Shown here: positions 1 to 10,250 of the stretch, piece by piece
Numbering within the stretch: the first letter of the stretch is position 1
How the letters are laid out: every line of letters starts with the position of its first letter
Assembly: GCF_963678635.1 (NCBI RefSeq)
Contig: NC_087068.1
Location: 12,218,027-12,282,026 of the forward strand
Direction of reading: 5' to 3'
DNA: 64,000 bases
Source of the DNA: Symsagittifera roscoffensis
Taxonomy: Eukaryota; Xenacoelomorpha; Acoela; Convolutidae
Translations under genes and position numbers: made by a program
The notes under the pieces: generated by a model
What the model saw: only the letters and a program-made list of their open reading frames with translations
The model's database searches: none
What the model was told of the DNA's origin: nothing

Positions 1-944
1 TAGGCTCGCTGAGATGAAATCCATAAGATCAATTGAATAGCTCATCTTCTTTCGTTTGGATCTTGCATCTTCAATTTCAACTTCAATTCAATGAACAAAT
101 GTCTGATCAACCAAGATCTAAAAGGCAAGTCACAACTTAGAACCATTTTAGAAGCCTTTCTGTCTCCACGTTAAGAAATCATTCACATCTTTTAAAAGCA
201 GTCATTTGAAATTCTCCTTTTTTAGTTTAACAGATAGCACCAAGGCGGATCGTCCACCTCCGACCTTGTCAACGTAAATTGATCAGACGCTGTCACCTTT
301 CTTACCTGGGGTAGTCCAGGTCACAATATCATAATCAGAAAACTTTTATTCCTAATCATAGCCCAAGCATATGCTCAGATAATATTTCTTATGTAAGTAG
401 ATTTGTATGTCTGTTTCTGAAAAATCACATGCACTAGAGCATATAGCTTTCTGGGATGCAACTTTCCCCTACTGGGATCATAGACTGGCAAGGATAGCGA
501 GGTCAGGCCTCTCAATCAGGAAATCCCTGAGTCGAGTTAGTGCCAGCATTAATCTCTCGAGATTCACGTGTTGTATATCAATGGCCTTGGTTACCCAAAA
601 AATTCAAGTATTTTCCCGGTATTTGTGACGTAACAGGGGCAGCGCTATCATCCCTCCTACACCAGGCCTCTGTTTCTACAGAAACTCGATATTTTTGTAC
701 TCTTTTTGACGTCGGCCATTAGTGCTGTTTCAAAACTTACATCCGCAATTATCGTTATAGCGCACGTGCGTTCCGTGAGGATAAAATCACTGTCTGCCAA
801 TACAATGTTGTTCGAGTAGTGATTTATTAGGACAACAAATGACTCAAAAATTCGTCCGAAAGGCGTTTTTTTTAGGGTTTTTGCCCTCGGTTTCTAGTTC
901 TTCTGTTTTTTTTGCCAATTTTACTTTTTTGATCAGAAGATTTT
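1..944. other. No gene recognised; flank of decayed retroelement
   Basis: I see no convincing coding sequence. The two short plus-strand ORFs near 407-722 have no family resemblance and no codon-like composition. The stretch is less AT-rich than most of the window and lies just beyond the 3' end of the minus-strand retroelement, so it may include remains of its 3' untranslated region or LTR. I found no partner for it to the right of gag that would prove an LTR. Confidence 0.4.
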
Positions 945-1116
945 TGGCGTGAACTGAACCCTCCTGGCCATACTGGATTTCAGTTCAACACTGAACCCTT
1001 GAGCGGACTAAGCGAACATCATGTGTGGGCTCCGCATAAGTGGTCGGTCGGGCCTGCGCTACTTGCGACCTCTTCTTTAACTCCTTTGTGAGATAACCGA
1101 CGAATGCTTTGCCATT
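945..1116. repeat. Mosaic of three duplicated retroelement pieces
   Basis: Three successive segments repeat sequences found elsewhere in the same element. About 945-1014 matches about 3095-3163 (shared text includes CTCCTGGCCATACTGGATTT). 1015-1031 matches 1621-1637 (AACATCATGTGTGGGCT). About 1036-1116 matches about 1788-1873, which encodes integrase core on the minus strand. All three are in direct orientation. The join points look like end joining or template switching; that is inference. Confidence 0.75.
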
Positions 1117-1628
1117 TACTCAGTTAGTTCCAGATCCAGTGGCAGATCACAGTCATCCATCACCTCAGTTCTGTCGTTCTTGTCACGTGTGAATCCCTCA
1201 TTCACTTCACAGGCGGGATCCACTATCAAATAGTCACCCTCATGCATATCAGCCGGATTGCACCAGTATTTCGATGAGTCATTGTGTGGTTTGATATTCT
1301 TGTAATGAGCTGCGCGTCCGGTGCTCAACCGATAAAGTCACCACCCTGGTGCATCTCAGTAATTTGAAATGGACCACGCCAATTTTTCAGCAATTTCTTG
1401 GTTCTCTTTGGTTGAACCACCTCCTGGAACACTCACTGAAAAAGCCTTGGCGTCAGCGGTACTCTTATCAAACTTCCTGTTCTGCGTGTTCCATCTGCAC
1501 CGATCATTCAATTCTTGTTGGCTCCTGATCACATCTCGTACGTACGTTTGTGGTGCTGTTTTCCTTCCCTCGCACTCCAGATAAAAGAACGTTAAGGGGA
1601 GGGAATTCTCGTGGCACGTTAACATCAT
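1116..1628 (-). pseudogene. Ty3/gypsy integrase C-terminal region and pol tail, frameshifted
   Basis: Read on the minus strand, this continues from the integrase core. 1628-1356 contains the conserved stretch after the core, with TAPQTYVRDVIRSQQELND. In another frame at about 1385-1345 lies the GPY/F module, seen as WRGPFQIT. The chain then resumes in 1328-1116, rich in Asp and Glu and ending in DLPLDLELTE, which looks like the acidic pol tail of metazoan Ty3/gypsy elements. At least two frame changes and a stop break the reading frame, so no functional protein is made. The order integrase core, GPY/F, tail is as expected for the family. Confidence 0.8.
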
Positions 1629-1666
1629 GTGTGGGCTTTTTCCCGTAGTGAGTGTTCGGTACTATT

Positions 1667-2290
1667 CTACGCACCCATTACATGAACAAAGTGCTTATCC
1701 CAGTCGCCTATGTATCGTGAGCAAAAAGACCTTAGCATGGATACTAATGTGCGATTTTGCCTTCCGACCAGGTCATTCGTCTGCGGGTGATAAGTGGTCG
1801 AGTGGGCCTGCGCTACCTCCGACCTCTTCTTTAACTCCTTTGTGAGATAACCGACGAATTCTTTGCCATTTTTTGACTGGAATCTGATCGGGCAGCCGTG
1901 TCTGGTAATCCAGACATTTATCAAGAGGTCGTAATTTTCCTCCGCTGATGCTGTCATGCAGTAAGTTGCCTCTGCGTTTTTCGTGAAGTAATGAATCATC
2001 AACAGCATTTGGTTGTAGCCTGTGACCGTCATGCTGATTTTCTGATGATCAATTTGTACCACCTCATTAAATCCTGATTGCAGGGGGAACCTCAGCTTCC
2101 TGGGTTCTTTCGATTGCTGACATGACAAGCATGCAGAAATCTATTTTTCACAGGCTTTTTCCAAGTCAGGCCACTCAAACCGCTTCTGTAACCTGTTATT
2201 ACTTTGTCCACGCCTTGATGGCTCAGCTGGTTGTCTGAGCGAAACAATAACTCAGTTTGATACAGCTGTGGTAATACTATCGAATTGTAT
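1667..2290 (-). pseudogene. Ty3/gypsy integrase, zinc-binding and catalytic core, inactive
   Basis: The zinc-binding part lies at about 2260-2110 (SHQGVDKV on one side, ending in the CQQSKEPRK region at the start of the 2128-1667 ORF), with a frameshift between. The core ORF carries the first acidic residue in the VVQIDHQK context. The usual S-D-N-G second catalytic site reads QSKNGKEF, so Asp is replaced by Lys. The usual NGLVERQNRTL reads NDLVGRQNRTL, so the catalytic Glu is Gly. With two of three DDE residues lost and a broken frame, strand transfer activity is not possible. Neighbouring gag, PR, RT and RH relics on the same strand confirm the identity. Confidence 0.82.
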
Positions 2291-3248
2291 TGGCAAAGGA
2301 TTTAATTTAAATTTCCTCTTTGCGCTGGCAGGCCACAATCCTGTCTTTGTTTAAAAATAGCAAATCCTTTCTCTTCATTTAAAAGTGCTTCAAAGATTTA
2401 TAGCTGCCCTTTCTATTCATCTCTTTAAGTTTTTCGTCACCTTATCATTTCGTTGAGCCCTCAAAAGATCTGACAGTCGGTACCTGGTTAAAATATGTCT
2501 TCCTTATGTTTAACTGTCCGCTAATTATTTCCGAATACTGGGCATCGTCCATCATTTTAACACACCATATTTTTTCAAGGATGGCGCCTCTTGATCCAAA
2601 AGCTCTAGACTGGTACGGGTGACAGTAGCACGCGGTAGTAATCTAGCCGAAAGCTTCGACACTGCTAACAACTCAAATTCGTCTTCGGCATTGTCGACTA
2701 CCGTGCCTTCCTCATCGGAGGTATATCTGTCCCTGTCTGGATCTTGATGCATCTGTCTGTCCAACCCGCGCTGTTTCCAATCTACTAGCAAGGAATGAAT
2801 CGCAATTTCCAACACGTCGGAATTGGAATTGGTCTCAGACACGTTCTTCCAGGACTGAGACTTCGTGTCGTCACTCGAGGTGATTGAGTCTATCCAGCCG
2901 CCTTCTAACTTGTATTCATGTTTCTCGAATCCTCGGACAAAATTCTGTCCCTCGGTTGTCCTGACATGGACTTCCCTGACAAATCATCCTGGCCGGGACC
3001 GAGGGGACACGACTCCCTGGACAATTCCGCAACTTGTCCACTTTGCTGATGTGACTGCCCGGACAATGTCCGAGCACGGCTCGTACTTCTCTTTTGCATC
3101 AGTGAACTGAACCCTCCTGGCCATACTGGATTTCATTTCAACACTGAACCCTTGAGCGGACTGAGTACTGGTAAGTTGTTGATGTTCCACGTACGAGACC
3201 TCATTGAGTTCACTAGCTTGTTCACTATTGATCGGTAATCCCGTTCAA
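2291..3248 (-). pseudogene. Linker between RNase H and integrase, degraded
   Basis: This lies between the RNase H remnant and the integrase zinc-binding region, where Ty3/gypsy pol has a linker. The longest minus-strand ORF, 2842-2552, is acidic (a DEEGTVVDNAEDEFELLAV stretch) but is not a recognised domain. The segment at about 3095-3163 is the source or copy of the repeat at 945-1014. No intact protein is predicted. Confidence 0.45.
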
Positions 3249-3495
3249 CGCTACCGGTCTCTTTTCTATTCTTTCAATGATGGTCAGCCTCTGCATGGTC
3301 TGCATCCATACATGACCCTGCCTTTCAACTTCTCTATCCAGCAGATCGCGGAGTTTTCGCATGACATCCGGTGTCAAGCTCACGTTTTGTTCAGTAGCGC
3401 TATGTTATTGATATGCAGCCTGGTAAGTTCTTGCTGTACCAGGTTGGAATGGACCAACAAGACCGAAGTAACAGGATCACCCTTCGCCAACACTT

Positions 3496-5228
3496 TTATC
3501 TCGGCAGCTGTTTCCGCAGGGAGTTCGGGCTGTCCTGGTATGAGATGCCCTGCTTGTCAAGCCATCTGGTCAGTGGCAGCTTGTCATAGGTGTCTTTGTC
3601 CAGAAAAGAAAAACCATACTTAATCTCTGCCTGGTTAGCTTGCTTCTCTTCTAGTCGCTCATAGAACTCCTTCTTCTTGCTGAGGCTGTCGGCATTCTGG
3701 TGCTTGTCACGGGTTCGATTCTCTATGATCATATGATAGCCGTCCAGACGCACGATCCAGCGACCAATATAGCTTTGGTACATCGAATAAGTCTTAAGCC
3801 AGGTAAGAGCACAATTTTCTACACGCCAATTGAAGGGAGCACTCCCTAATTAGGCTCTGTACTTTTCCAAAAAAGTAATTACTGCGAACATTTCCGCTTT
3901 CGGTGCACCAGATTTCTTTTCAGTATCGCTTAGGACTTTGCTCCCGTAAGCTATGGGTCGGAGAACAGTCTTTCCATTCCATTCTTGTTCTTGATGGATT
4001 ATGCCCGAGATATTGACCAAGGGTGCGTAGGTGTCTAGCACAAACATTCTTTTCACAGTCGGCATGCCGAGGACCGGAGCCTCGCAAAGTTCGCGTTTGA
4101 TGTTCTCAAAAGAGACTTGAGCCTCGTCAGTCCAGCTGAAATTTTTGGCCTTATTTCGCATCAATTGTTCCATGGGACATATCTTGCCTTCATATCTTTT
4201 GATAAATTCTCATTATAAATAAGTGAAGCAGATTAACTGCTTCAACCGCTTCAGGATCTGGTCTGACTCCGTGCTCGTCTACAAGGCGACCCAGGTACTT
4301 TATTGATTCCGTCAGGATCTCACATTTAGAGGTTTTACATTTCAGGCTGGCCTGTTTTTTGCAAGTAAAGACTTCGTCCAGTCTATCTATTTGGTCCTCC
4401 AGGGTTGATGTCGCGATCACAACGTCATCGACACAACATATTATGAGGTTCTCATACATCTTGTTTAAATTTGTGAGAGCCTGGGCCATCAATTGCTGAA
4501 AAGTAGCCGTCGCATTGCATAGTCCAAACGGCATTCTTTTCCAATGGAACAGTCCTAGTTCTTACGCAGAGCCTGTTTTCTTTCGATCCTGGTTTCTGAG
4601 GGGCACTTGCCAGAACGCAGAGCCCAAATTCAACGTCGTGAAGAGTTTTGCGTCTCCCAAAGGGGAATCGGGTATGCATCTTTTATCGTTACTGCGTTCA
4701 AGTAACGGTAATCACAGCAAAGCCTAACTTGTCAACTTTCTTCTTAGCCATGACCACGCCACAGGCCCACGTGGACTTCGATGGCTCAATCATGTCAGAT
4801 TCTATTAACATCTCAATTTCTTTCTAGCATGCTTTTGACTTGTGGGGTCATTCTCCTAGCCCCTTCCAACTGAGGTACCGAAGCCTCTTCTATCTCTATC
4901 TCATGTTCTACAAAAATGCAACAACCTATTCGGCTTTATGATTCGAAGAAACGTCAGCGTTCTGATTCAACACTGCTCTAAGAGATTTCAGTTCGTTATC
5001 CGATATCTTGCCTTTCAAATGTTCTATCTCAGGTAGGACTGGTTTGTTTTCCGCCAATTTTGTGTCGGTCGACCTCTCAGGGAAATTTGAGCAACTAATT
5101 CGACCATCGTCGGTCTCTGATTTCATTGAAAACAATTTTTTAAAAGACTCAATTATTCTTTCCAGTATACAGTTTCGGTTGGCATGTAATGGACACTCAG
5201 TTGCTTTAAGTTTCTTCATGTTGTACAA
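3496..5228 (-). pseudogene. Ty3/gypsy reverse transcriptase and RNase H, copy A, broken
   Basis: The minus-strand ORFs run in pol order. 5228-4926 is the region before RT. 4679-4190 is the palm: MPFGLCNATATFQQLM, then the catalytic box as CCVDDVVIAT where YxDD is usual, then the ATSTLEDQ and KCEILTESIKYLG segments. 4173-3850 is the RT/RNase H connection, with FSWTDEAQVSFENIK, APVLGMPT and FVLDTYAPLVNISGIIHQEQ. 3783-3496 is the RNase H end with RLDGYHMIIENR and the NADSLSKKK signature. Several frameshifts and stops separate these ORFs. The RNase H aspartate present in copy B (FVLDTDAPLV) is Tyr in this copy. Confidence 0.88.
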
Positions 5229-5344
5229 ACTCTGATACTGTGTTCAGAGGCAACGCATAGCCAAGATTCTTTCTACGTTGTATCGTCACCGAGGTGGCCT
5301 GTCTGTTCAACAACACACACTTGTCTGTCGTTACTAAATTCATT

Positions 5345-5872
5345 TTAATTCCTCATCCGAAACGTCGCCACTACAGCTTGATTTTTTTTAAACCTATTTT
5401 TCCGATCTAGGAAAACTGGCATCTTCGCCTGATTAATCAAGATCTTATTAACAGGTTTCTTTTCATACTTCCTATCTGGGTCTTTGATTTGTATCAATCC
5501 GGCGTTGAGGTCGATAGTAACGTCGAAATTGCGCACGAAGTCGTGTCCTAGGATGAACTGATCGGATTCGTCCAAGTTTTTGACAAACAGAAAGCTCATC
5601 CAGAGACGCCTTTTTCCCAATTGCAGCGAGATGATGGGAGTTATTCTGGCCACATAGATTGCGCCCTGATTGGCTGCAGCCAGTATGATATTAGTCGGTA
5701 TCAATTTCGACCAATTGAAACCCATATCGGTCCAGGTGCTTATGGGCTTGACACTGACCTTCGCTTCAGTGTCAAGCAGTTCTTTCACGTTAAGTTGTCT
5801 GCCCTGTACGTTCAGTACGAGCGCTGCCAGATCAGCTTCCCAACCTATGTGGACCGCATCCTGTTCAAACAT
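5345..5872 (-). pseudogene. Ty3/gypsy aspartic protease region, copy A
   Basis: This 175-aa ORF has the layout of a retropepsin: VKELLDTEAKVSVKPIS corresponds to the usual LLDTGA active-site loop with Gly changed to Glu, and the second half has the ILGHDFVRNFDVTIDL strand typical of Ty3/gypsy proteases. The active-site Gly change suggests an inactive enzyme. It precedes RT on the same strand, as expected. It is longer than the copy B ORF only because a 1-bp indel in a T run shifts the C-terminal end. Confidence 0.8.
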
Positions 5873-6430
5873 GGCATTGTGTCCAATTAATCTCTGGGGA
5901 CCCTCTGAATGTCTTGGTACTCTGAATCCGTCAGTTGCCTGACGCGAGTTTCCCCTTGGTTGCTTCTGCTCAAGAGTTCGTCAAGCTTCTGCATCATAAG
6001 ATCAGTCTTAACATCCAATCTTTTCTCCATGTTTGTCATCGTTTGAGCATAGGTGTTGTCATGATCGTTCTACAGTCGCTCGATCTCTCGTGTCATTCTG
6101 CTATCTCTCTTCAAACTCCTTGGCAGCCAGAGCCAAGTTCTCCGCAAGACACTCATCGGTTTTTTGAATCAATTGTGACTGATCGCTACCGGTCTCTTTT
6201 CTATTCTTTCAATGATGGTCAGCCTCTGCATGGTCTGCATCCATACATGATCCTGCCTTTCAACTTCTCTATCCAGCAGATCGCGGAGCTTTCGCATGAC
6301 ATCCGGTGTCAAGCTCACGTTTTGTTCAGTAGCGCTATGTTATTGATATGCAGCCTGGTAAGTTCTTGCTGTACCAGGTTGGAATGGACCAACAAGACCG
6401 AAGTAACAGGATCACCCTTCGCCAACACTT

Positions 6431-8163
6431 TTATCTCGGCAGCTGTTTCCGCAGGGAGTTCGGGCTGTCCCGGTATGAGATGCCCTGCTTGTCAAGCCAT
6501 CTGGTCAGTGGCAGCTTGTCATAGGTGTCTTTGTCCAGAAAAGAAAAACCATACTTAATCTCTGCCTGGTTAGCTTGCTTCTCTTCTAGTCGCTCATAGA
6601 ACTCCTTCTTCTTGCTGAGGCTGTCGGCATTCTGGTGCTTGTCACGGGTTCGATTCTCTATGATCATATGATAGCCGTCCAGACGCACGATCCAGCGACC
6701 AATATAGCTTTGGTACATCGAATAAGTCTTAAGCCAGGTAAGAGCACAATTTCCTACACGCCAATTGAAGGGAGCACTCCCTGATTAGGCTCTGTACTTT
6801 TCCAAAAAAGTAATTACTGCGAACATTTCCGCTTTCGGTGCACCAGATTTCTTTTCAGTATCGCTTAGGACTTTGCTCCCGTAATCTATGGGTCGGAGAA
6901 CAGTCTTTCCATTCCATTCTTGTTCTTGATGGATTATGCCCGAGATATTGACCAAGGGTGCGTCTGTGTCTAGCACAAACATTCTTTTCTCAGTCGGCAT
7001 GCCGAGGACCGGAGCCTCGCAAAGTTCGCGTTTGATGTTCTCAAAAGAGACTTGAGCCTCGTCAGTCCAGCTGAAATTTTTGGCCTTATTTCGCATCAAT
7101 TGTTCCATGGGACATATCTTGCCTTCATATCTTTTGATAAATTCTCATTATAAATAAGTGAAGCAGATTAACTGCTTCAACCGCTTCAGGATCTGGTCTG
7201 ACTCCGTGCTCGTCTACAAGGCGACCCAGGTACTTTATTGATTCCGTCAGGATCTCACATTTAGAGGTTTTACATTTCAGGCTGGCCTGTTTTTTGCAAG
7301 TAAAGACTTCGTCCAGTCTATCTATTTGGTCCTCCAGGGTTGATGTCGCGATCACAACGTCATCGACACAACATATTATGAGGTTCTCATACATCTTGTT
7401 TAAATTTGTGAGAGCCTGGGCCATCAATTGCTGAAAAGTAGCCGTCGCATTGCATAGTCCAAACGGCATTCTTTTCCAATGGAACAGTCCTAGTTCTTAC
7501 GCAGAGCCTGTTTTCTTTCGATCCTGGTTTCTGAGGGGCACTTGCCAGAACGCAGAGCCCAAATTCAACGTCGTGAAGAGTTTTGCGTCTCCCAAAGGGG
7601 AATCGGGTATGCATCTTTTATCGTTACTGCGTTCAAGTAACGGTAATCACAGCAAAGCCTAACTTGTCAACTTTCTTCTTAGCCATGACCACGCCACAGG
7701 CCCACGTGGACTTCGATGGCTCAATCATGTCAGATTCTATTAACATCTCAATTTCTTTCTAGCATGCTTTTGACTTGTGGGGTCATTCTCCTAGCCCCTT
7801 CCAAGTGAGGTACCGAAGCCTCTTCTATCTCTATCTCATGTTCTACAAAAATGCAACAACCTATTCGGCTTTATGATTCGAAGAAACGTCAGCGTTCTGA
7901 TTCAACACTGCTCTAAGAGATTTCAGTTCGTTATCTGATATCTTGCCTTTCAAATGTTCTATCTCAGGTAGGACTGGTTTGTTTTCCGCCAATTTTGTGT
8001 CGGTCGACCTCTCAGGGAAATTTGAGCAACTAATTCGACCATCGTCGGTCTCTGATTTCATTGAAAACAATTTTTTAAAAGACTCAATTATTCTTTCCAG
8101 TATACAGTTTCGGTTGGCATGTAATGGACACTCAGTTGCTTTAAGTTTCTTCATGTTGTACAA
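6431..8163 (-). pseudogene. Ty3/gypsy reverse transcriptase and RNase H, copy B, broken
   Basis: The ORF set and lengths are the same as in copy A (8163-7861, 7614-7387, 7469-7125, 7108-6785, 6718-6431), with the same frame breaks. The catalytic box again reads CCVDD. RNase H keeps FVLDTDAPLV here. Because the breaks are shared, pol was already dead when the segment duplicated. Confidence 0.88.
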
Positions 8164-8305
8164 ACTCTGATACTGTGTTCAGAGGCAACGCATAGCCAAG
8201 ATTCTTTCTACGTTGTATCGTCACCGAGGTGGCCTGTCTGTTCAACAACACACACTTGTCTGTCGTTACTAAATTCATTTTAATTCCTCATCCGAAACGT
8301 CGCCA

Positions 8306-8806
8306 CTACAGCTTGATTTTTTTAAACCTATTTTTCCGATCTAGGAAAACTGGCATCTTCGCCTGATTAATCAAGATCTTATTAACAGGTTTCTTTTCAT
8401 ACTTCCTTTCTGGGTCCTTGATTTGTATCAATCCGGCGTTGAGGTCGATCGTAACGTCGAAATTGCGCACGAAGTCGTGTCCTAGGATGAACTGATCGGA
8501 TTCGTCCAAGTTTTTGACAAACAGAAAGCTCATCCAGAGACGCCTTTTTCCCAATTGCAGCGAGATGATGGGAGTTATTCTGGCCACATAGATTGCGCCC
8601 TGATTGGCTGCAGCCAGTATGATATTAGTCGGTATCAATTTCGACCAATTGAAACCCATATCGGTCCAGGTGCTTATGGGCTTGACACTGACCTTCGCTT
8701 CAGTGTCAAGCAGTTCTTTCACATTAAGTTGTCTGCCCTGTACGTTCAGTACGAGCGCTGCCAGATCAGCTTCCCAACCTATGTGGACCGCATCCTGTTC
8801 AAACAT
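8306..8806 (-). pseudogene. Ty3/gypsy aspartic protease region, copy B
   Basis: This 166-aa ORF is almost identical to the copy A protease region, with the same LLDTEA active-site variant and the ILGHDF strand. It ends earlier because of the T-run indel. It is joined on its upstream side, on the minus strand, to the gag-like ORFs, so it is the original gag-proximal protease position. Confidence 0.8.
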
Positions 8807-9034
8807 GGCATTGTGTCCAATTAATCTCTGGGGACCCTCTGAATGTCTTGGTACTCTGAATCCGTCAGTTGCCTGACGCGAGTTTCCCCTTGGTTGCTTC
8901 TGCTCAAGAGTTCGTCAAGCTTCTGCATCATAAGATCATTCTTAACATCCAATCTTTTCTCCATGTTTGTCATCGTTTGAGCATAGGTGTTGTCATGATC
9001 GTTCTACAGTCGCTCGATCTCTCGTGTCATTCTG

Positions 9035-9693
9035 CTATCTCTCTTCAGACTCCTTGGCAGCCAGAGCCAAGCTCTCCGCAAGACACTCATCGGTTTTTTG
9101 AATCAAATGTGACTGATCGCTTTTCGCTTGTGATTTCACGTCTGCCAGCTCGTCTCTCAATCTCATATGGCCCTGTTGAGCCCTCTGCTGCACTCGATCG
9201 TTTCTTTTTCTGATGCCTTGCCGTAGTTTTTCAAGGCCTGTCCTTACATTGGCAAATATGCCTCTCACATCACCGGCCGTTCCCAAAACTGGGGTCAGAC
9301 ATAGAGACGATGACGTCAATTGAGGTTTCAGCCTATTGCACGATGTCGCACCACCATTCTGCTTTCCCATCGACTTCATCAGCCTATCGAATATCGAGGA
9401 CGCTCCCATCGTTATCCCATCTGACACGGTCTTGATGGCGAATTGGACATCGCTTTTTTATTTTTCTCCCGTCGCGGGCTGGGAGTAAAATCCGTGTCCG
9501 AGCGCATTAGTCCCGGATGGTCAAGGCCAGAAGACTGTCCATCAGTTTGGAGCGACGCCATGCTTTCATCATACAACGTTTTAAAACTCTTGTTTGCTCT
9601 TGAACTCGGCTGTTCTTCTTTGGGACTTATGCTCGACATCATTGGGCCAGAGAGGATTGCTTCTTTCTCCGACCACTGTTCTCGATGTACCAA
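9035..9693 (-). pseudogene. Putative gag remnant of the decayed Ty3/gypsy element
   Basis: Two overlapping minus-strand ORFs, 9693-9412 and 9427-9035, are joined by a frameshift. They are rich in Ser, Lys, Glu and Gln, with a likely coiled stretch (RLRDELADVKSQAKSDQ) in the second. I recognise no zinc knuckle or major-homology motif. The gag call rests on position just upstream of protease on the same strand. The start near 9693 has no strong support. Confidence 0.5.
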
Positions 9694-9699
9694 AATAAC

Positions 9700-10250
9700 A
9701 ATAAAAAAATTGATCGAGTACCTCTGATGAATTCGATCTAGAATCTAAAGCCGATCGCGAATCTCCGGGTCAACTGGATTGTTTACTCCTAATATACACA
9801 CCCCGTAACTAATTGACCTTCTATGTCAACTTTAAAGGGATATTTGATGTATCTAAATTACCTCAGAGAGTCGCTCTGAATTTTCACTAAGGAGGGTAGT
9901 TAAGGGGCTTAATTGTCTACGGAGGGTTACTGCGGAGGGTACGCTGAACGTCTAAGATGCTTCGGAGGGTTCCTCTAGCTTTACTAAGGAGGGTTACTAA
10001 GATCTTTAGTACACTCCGGATGGTTACCTCGGAGGGTTCCATCAGATCTCCGAATTTTCTACTCTTGTTTCGAAGATTCCTCCGGCTAATACCAAAAGGA
10101 ATCCCAATAGACTAAATCTGCTCTGGGGGTACCACTTCGGAGATTTCCTCAAAAATTTTCTATAAGGAGGGTTGTTAAGGGGCTTAACAGCCATCGAATG
10201 GTCACTTCGGAGTGGTCCTCAAAAATCACGAAATCAAGTGTTGTTATCGC
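9700..10250. repeat. Degenerate GGAGGGTTAC-type repeat cluster
   Basis: The motif GGAGGGT(T/A) recurs at about 9891, 9921, 9934, 9963, 9990, 10033 and 10165, with looser forms such as CGGATGGTTAC at about 10016. A longer direct repeat (TAAGGAGGGT followed by GTTAAGGGGCTTAA) occurs at about 9888-9922 and 10160-10190. The cluster lies at the 5' side of the minus-strand retroelement, so it could be its leader or LTR, but I found no matching copy at the other end. Confidence 0.6.

Larger units (their letters stand above)
3249..6183. repeat. Tandem duplication copy A (PR-RT-RH block), 2935 bp
   Basis: This block is followed at once by a second copy at 6184-9117, at a constant offset of 2935 then 2934 after a 1-bp indel in a T run near 5390/8324. 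By eye I count about 20 differences over the unit, so about 99% identity. The sequence CGCT stands at the left edge (3249), the junction (6184) and the right edge (9118), consistent with duplication at a short microhomology. Both copies keep the same ORF breaks. Confidence 0.93.
6184..9117. repeat. Tandem duplication copy B (PR-RT-RH block)
   Basis: This is the second copy of the block at 3249-6183, in the same orientation. To its right the sequence continues into gag (minus strand), whereas copy A continues on its left into the RNase H-integrase linker. The duplicated segment therefore sits inside one element, giving the minus-strand order gag, PR, RT, RH, PR, RT, RH, IN. It is not two separate insertions. 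Confidence 0.93.

Noticed and set aside
5621-6558. Plus-strand ORFs of 89-207 aa in the duplicated block
   Set aside because: They are antisense to recognisable protease, RT and RNase H sequence on the minus strand.
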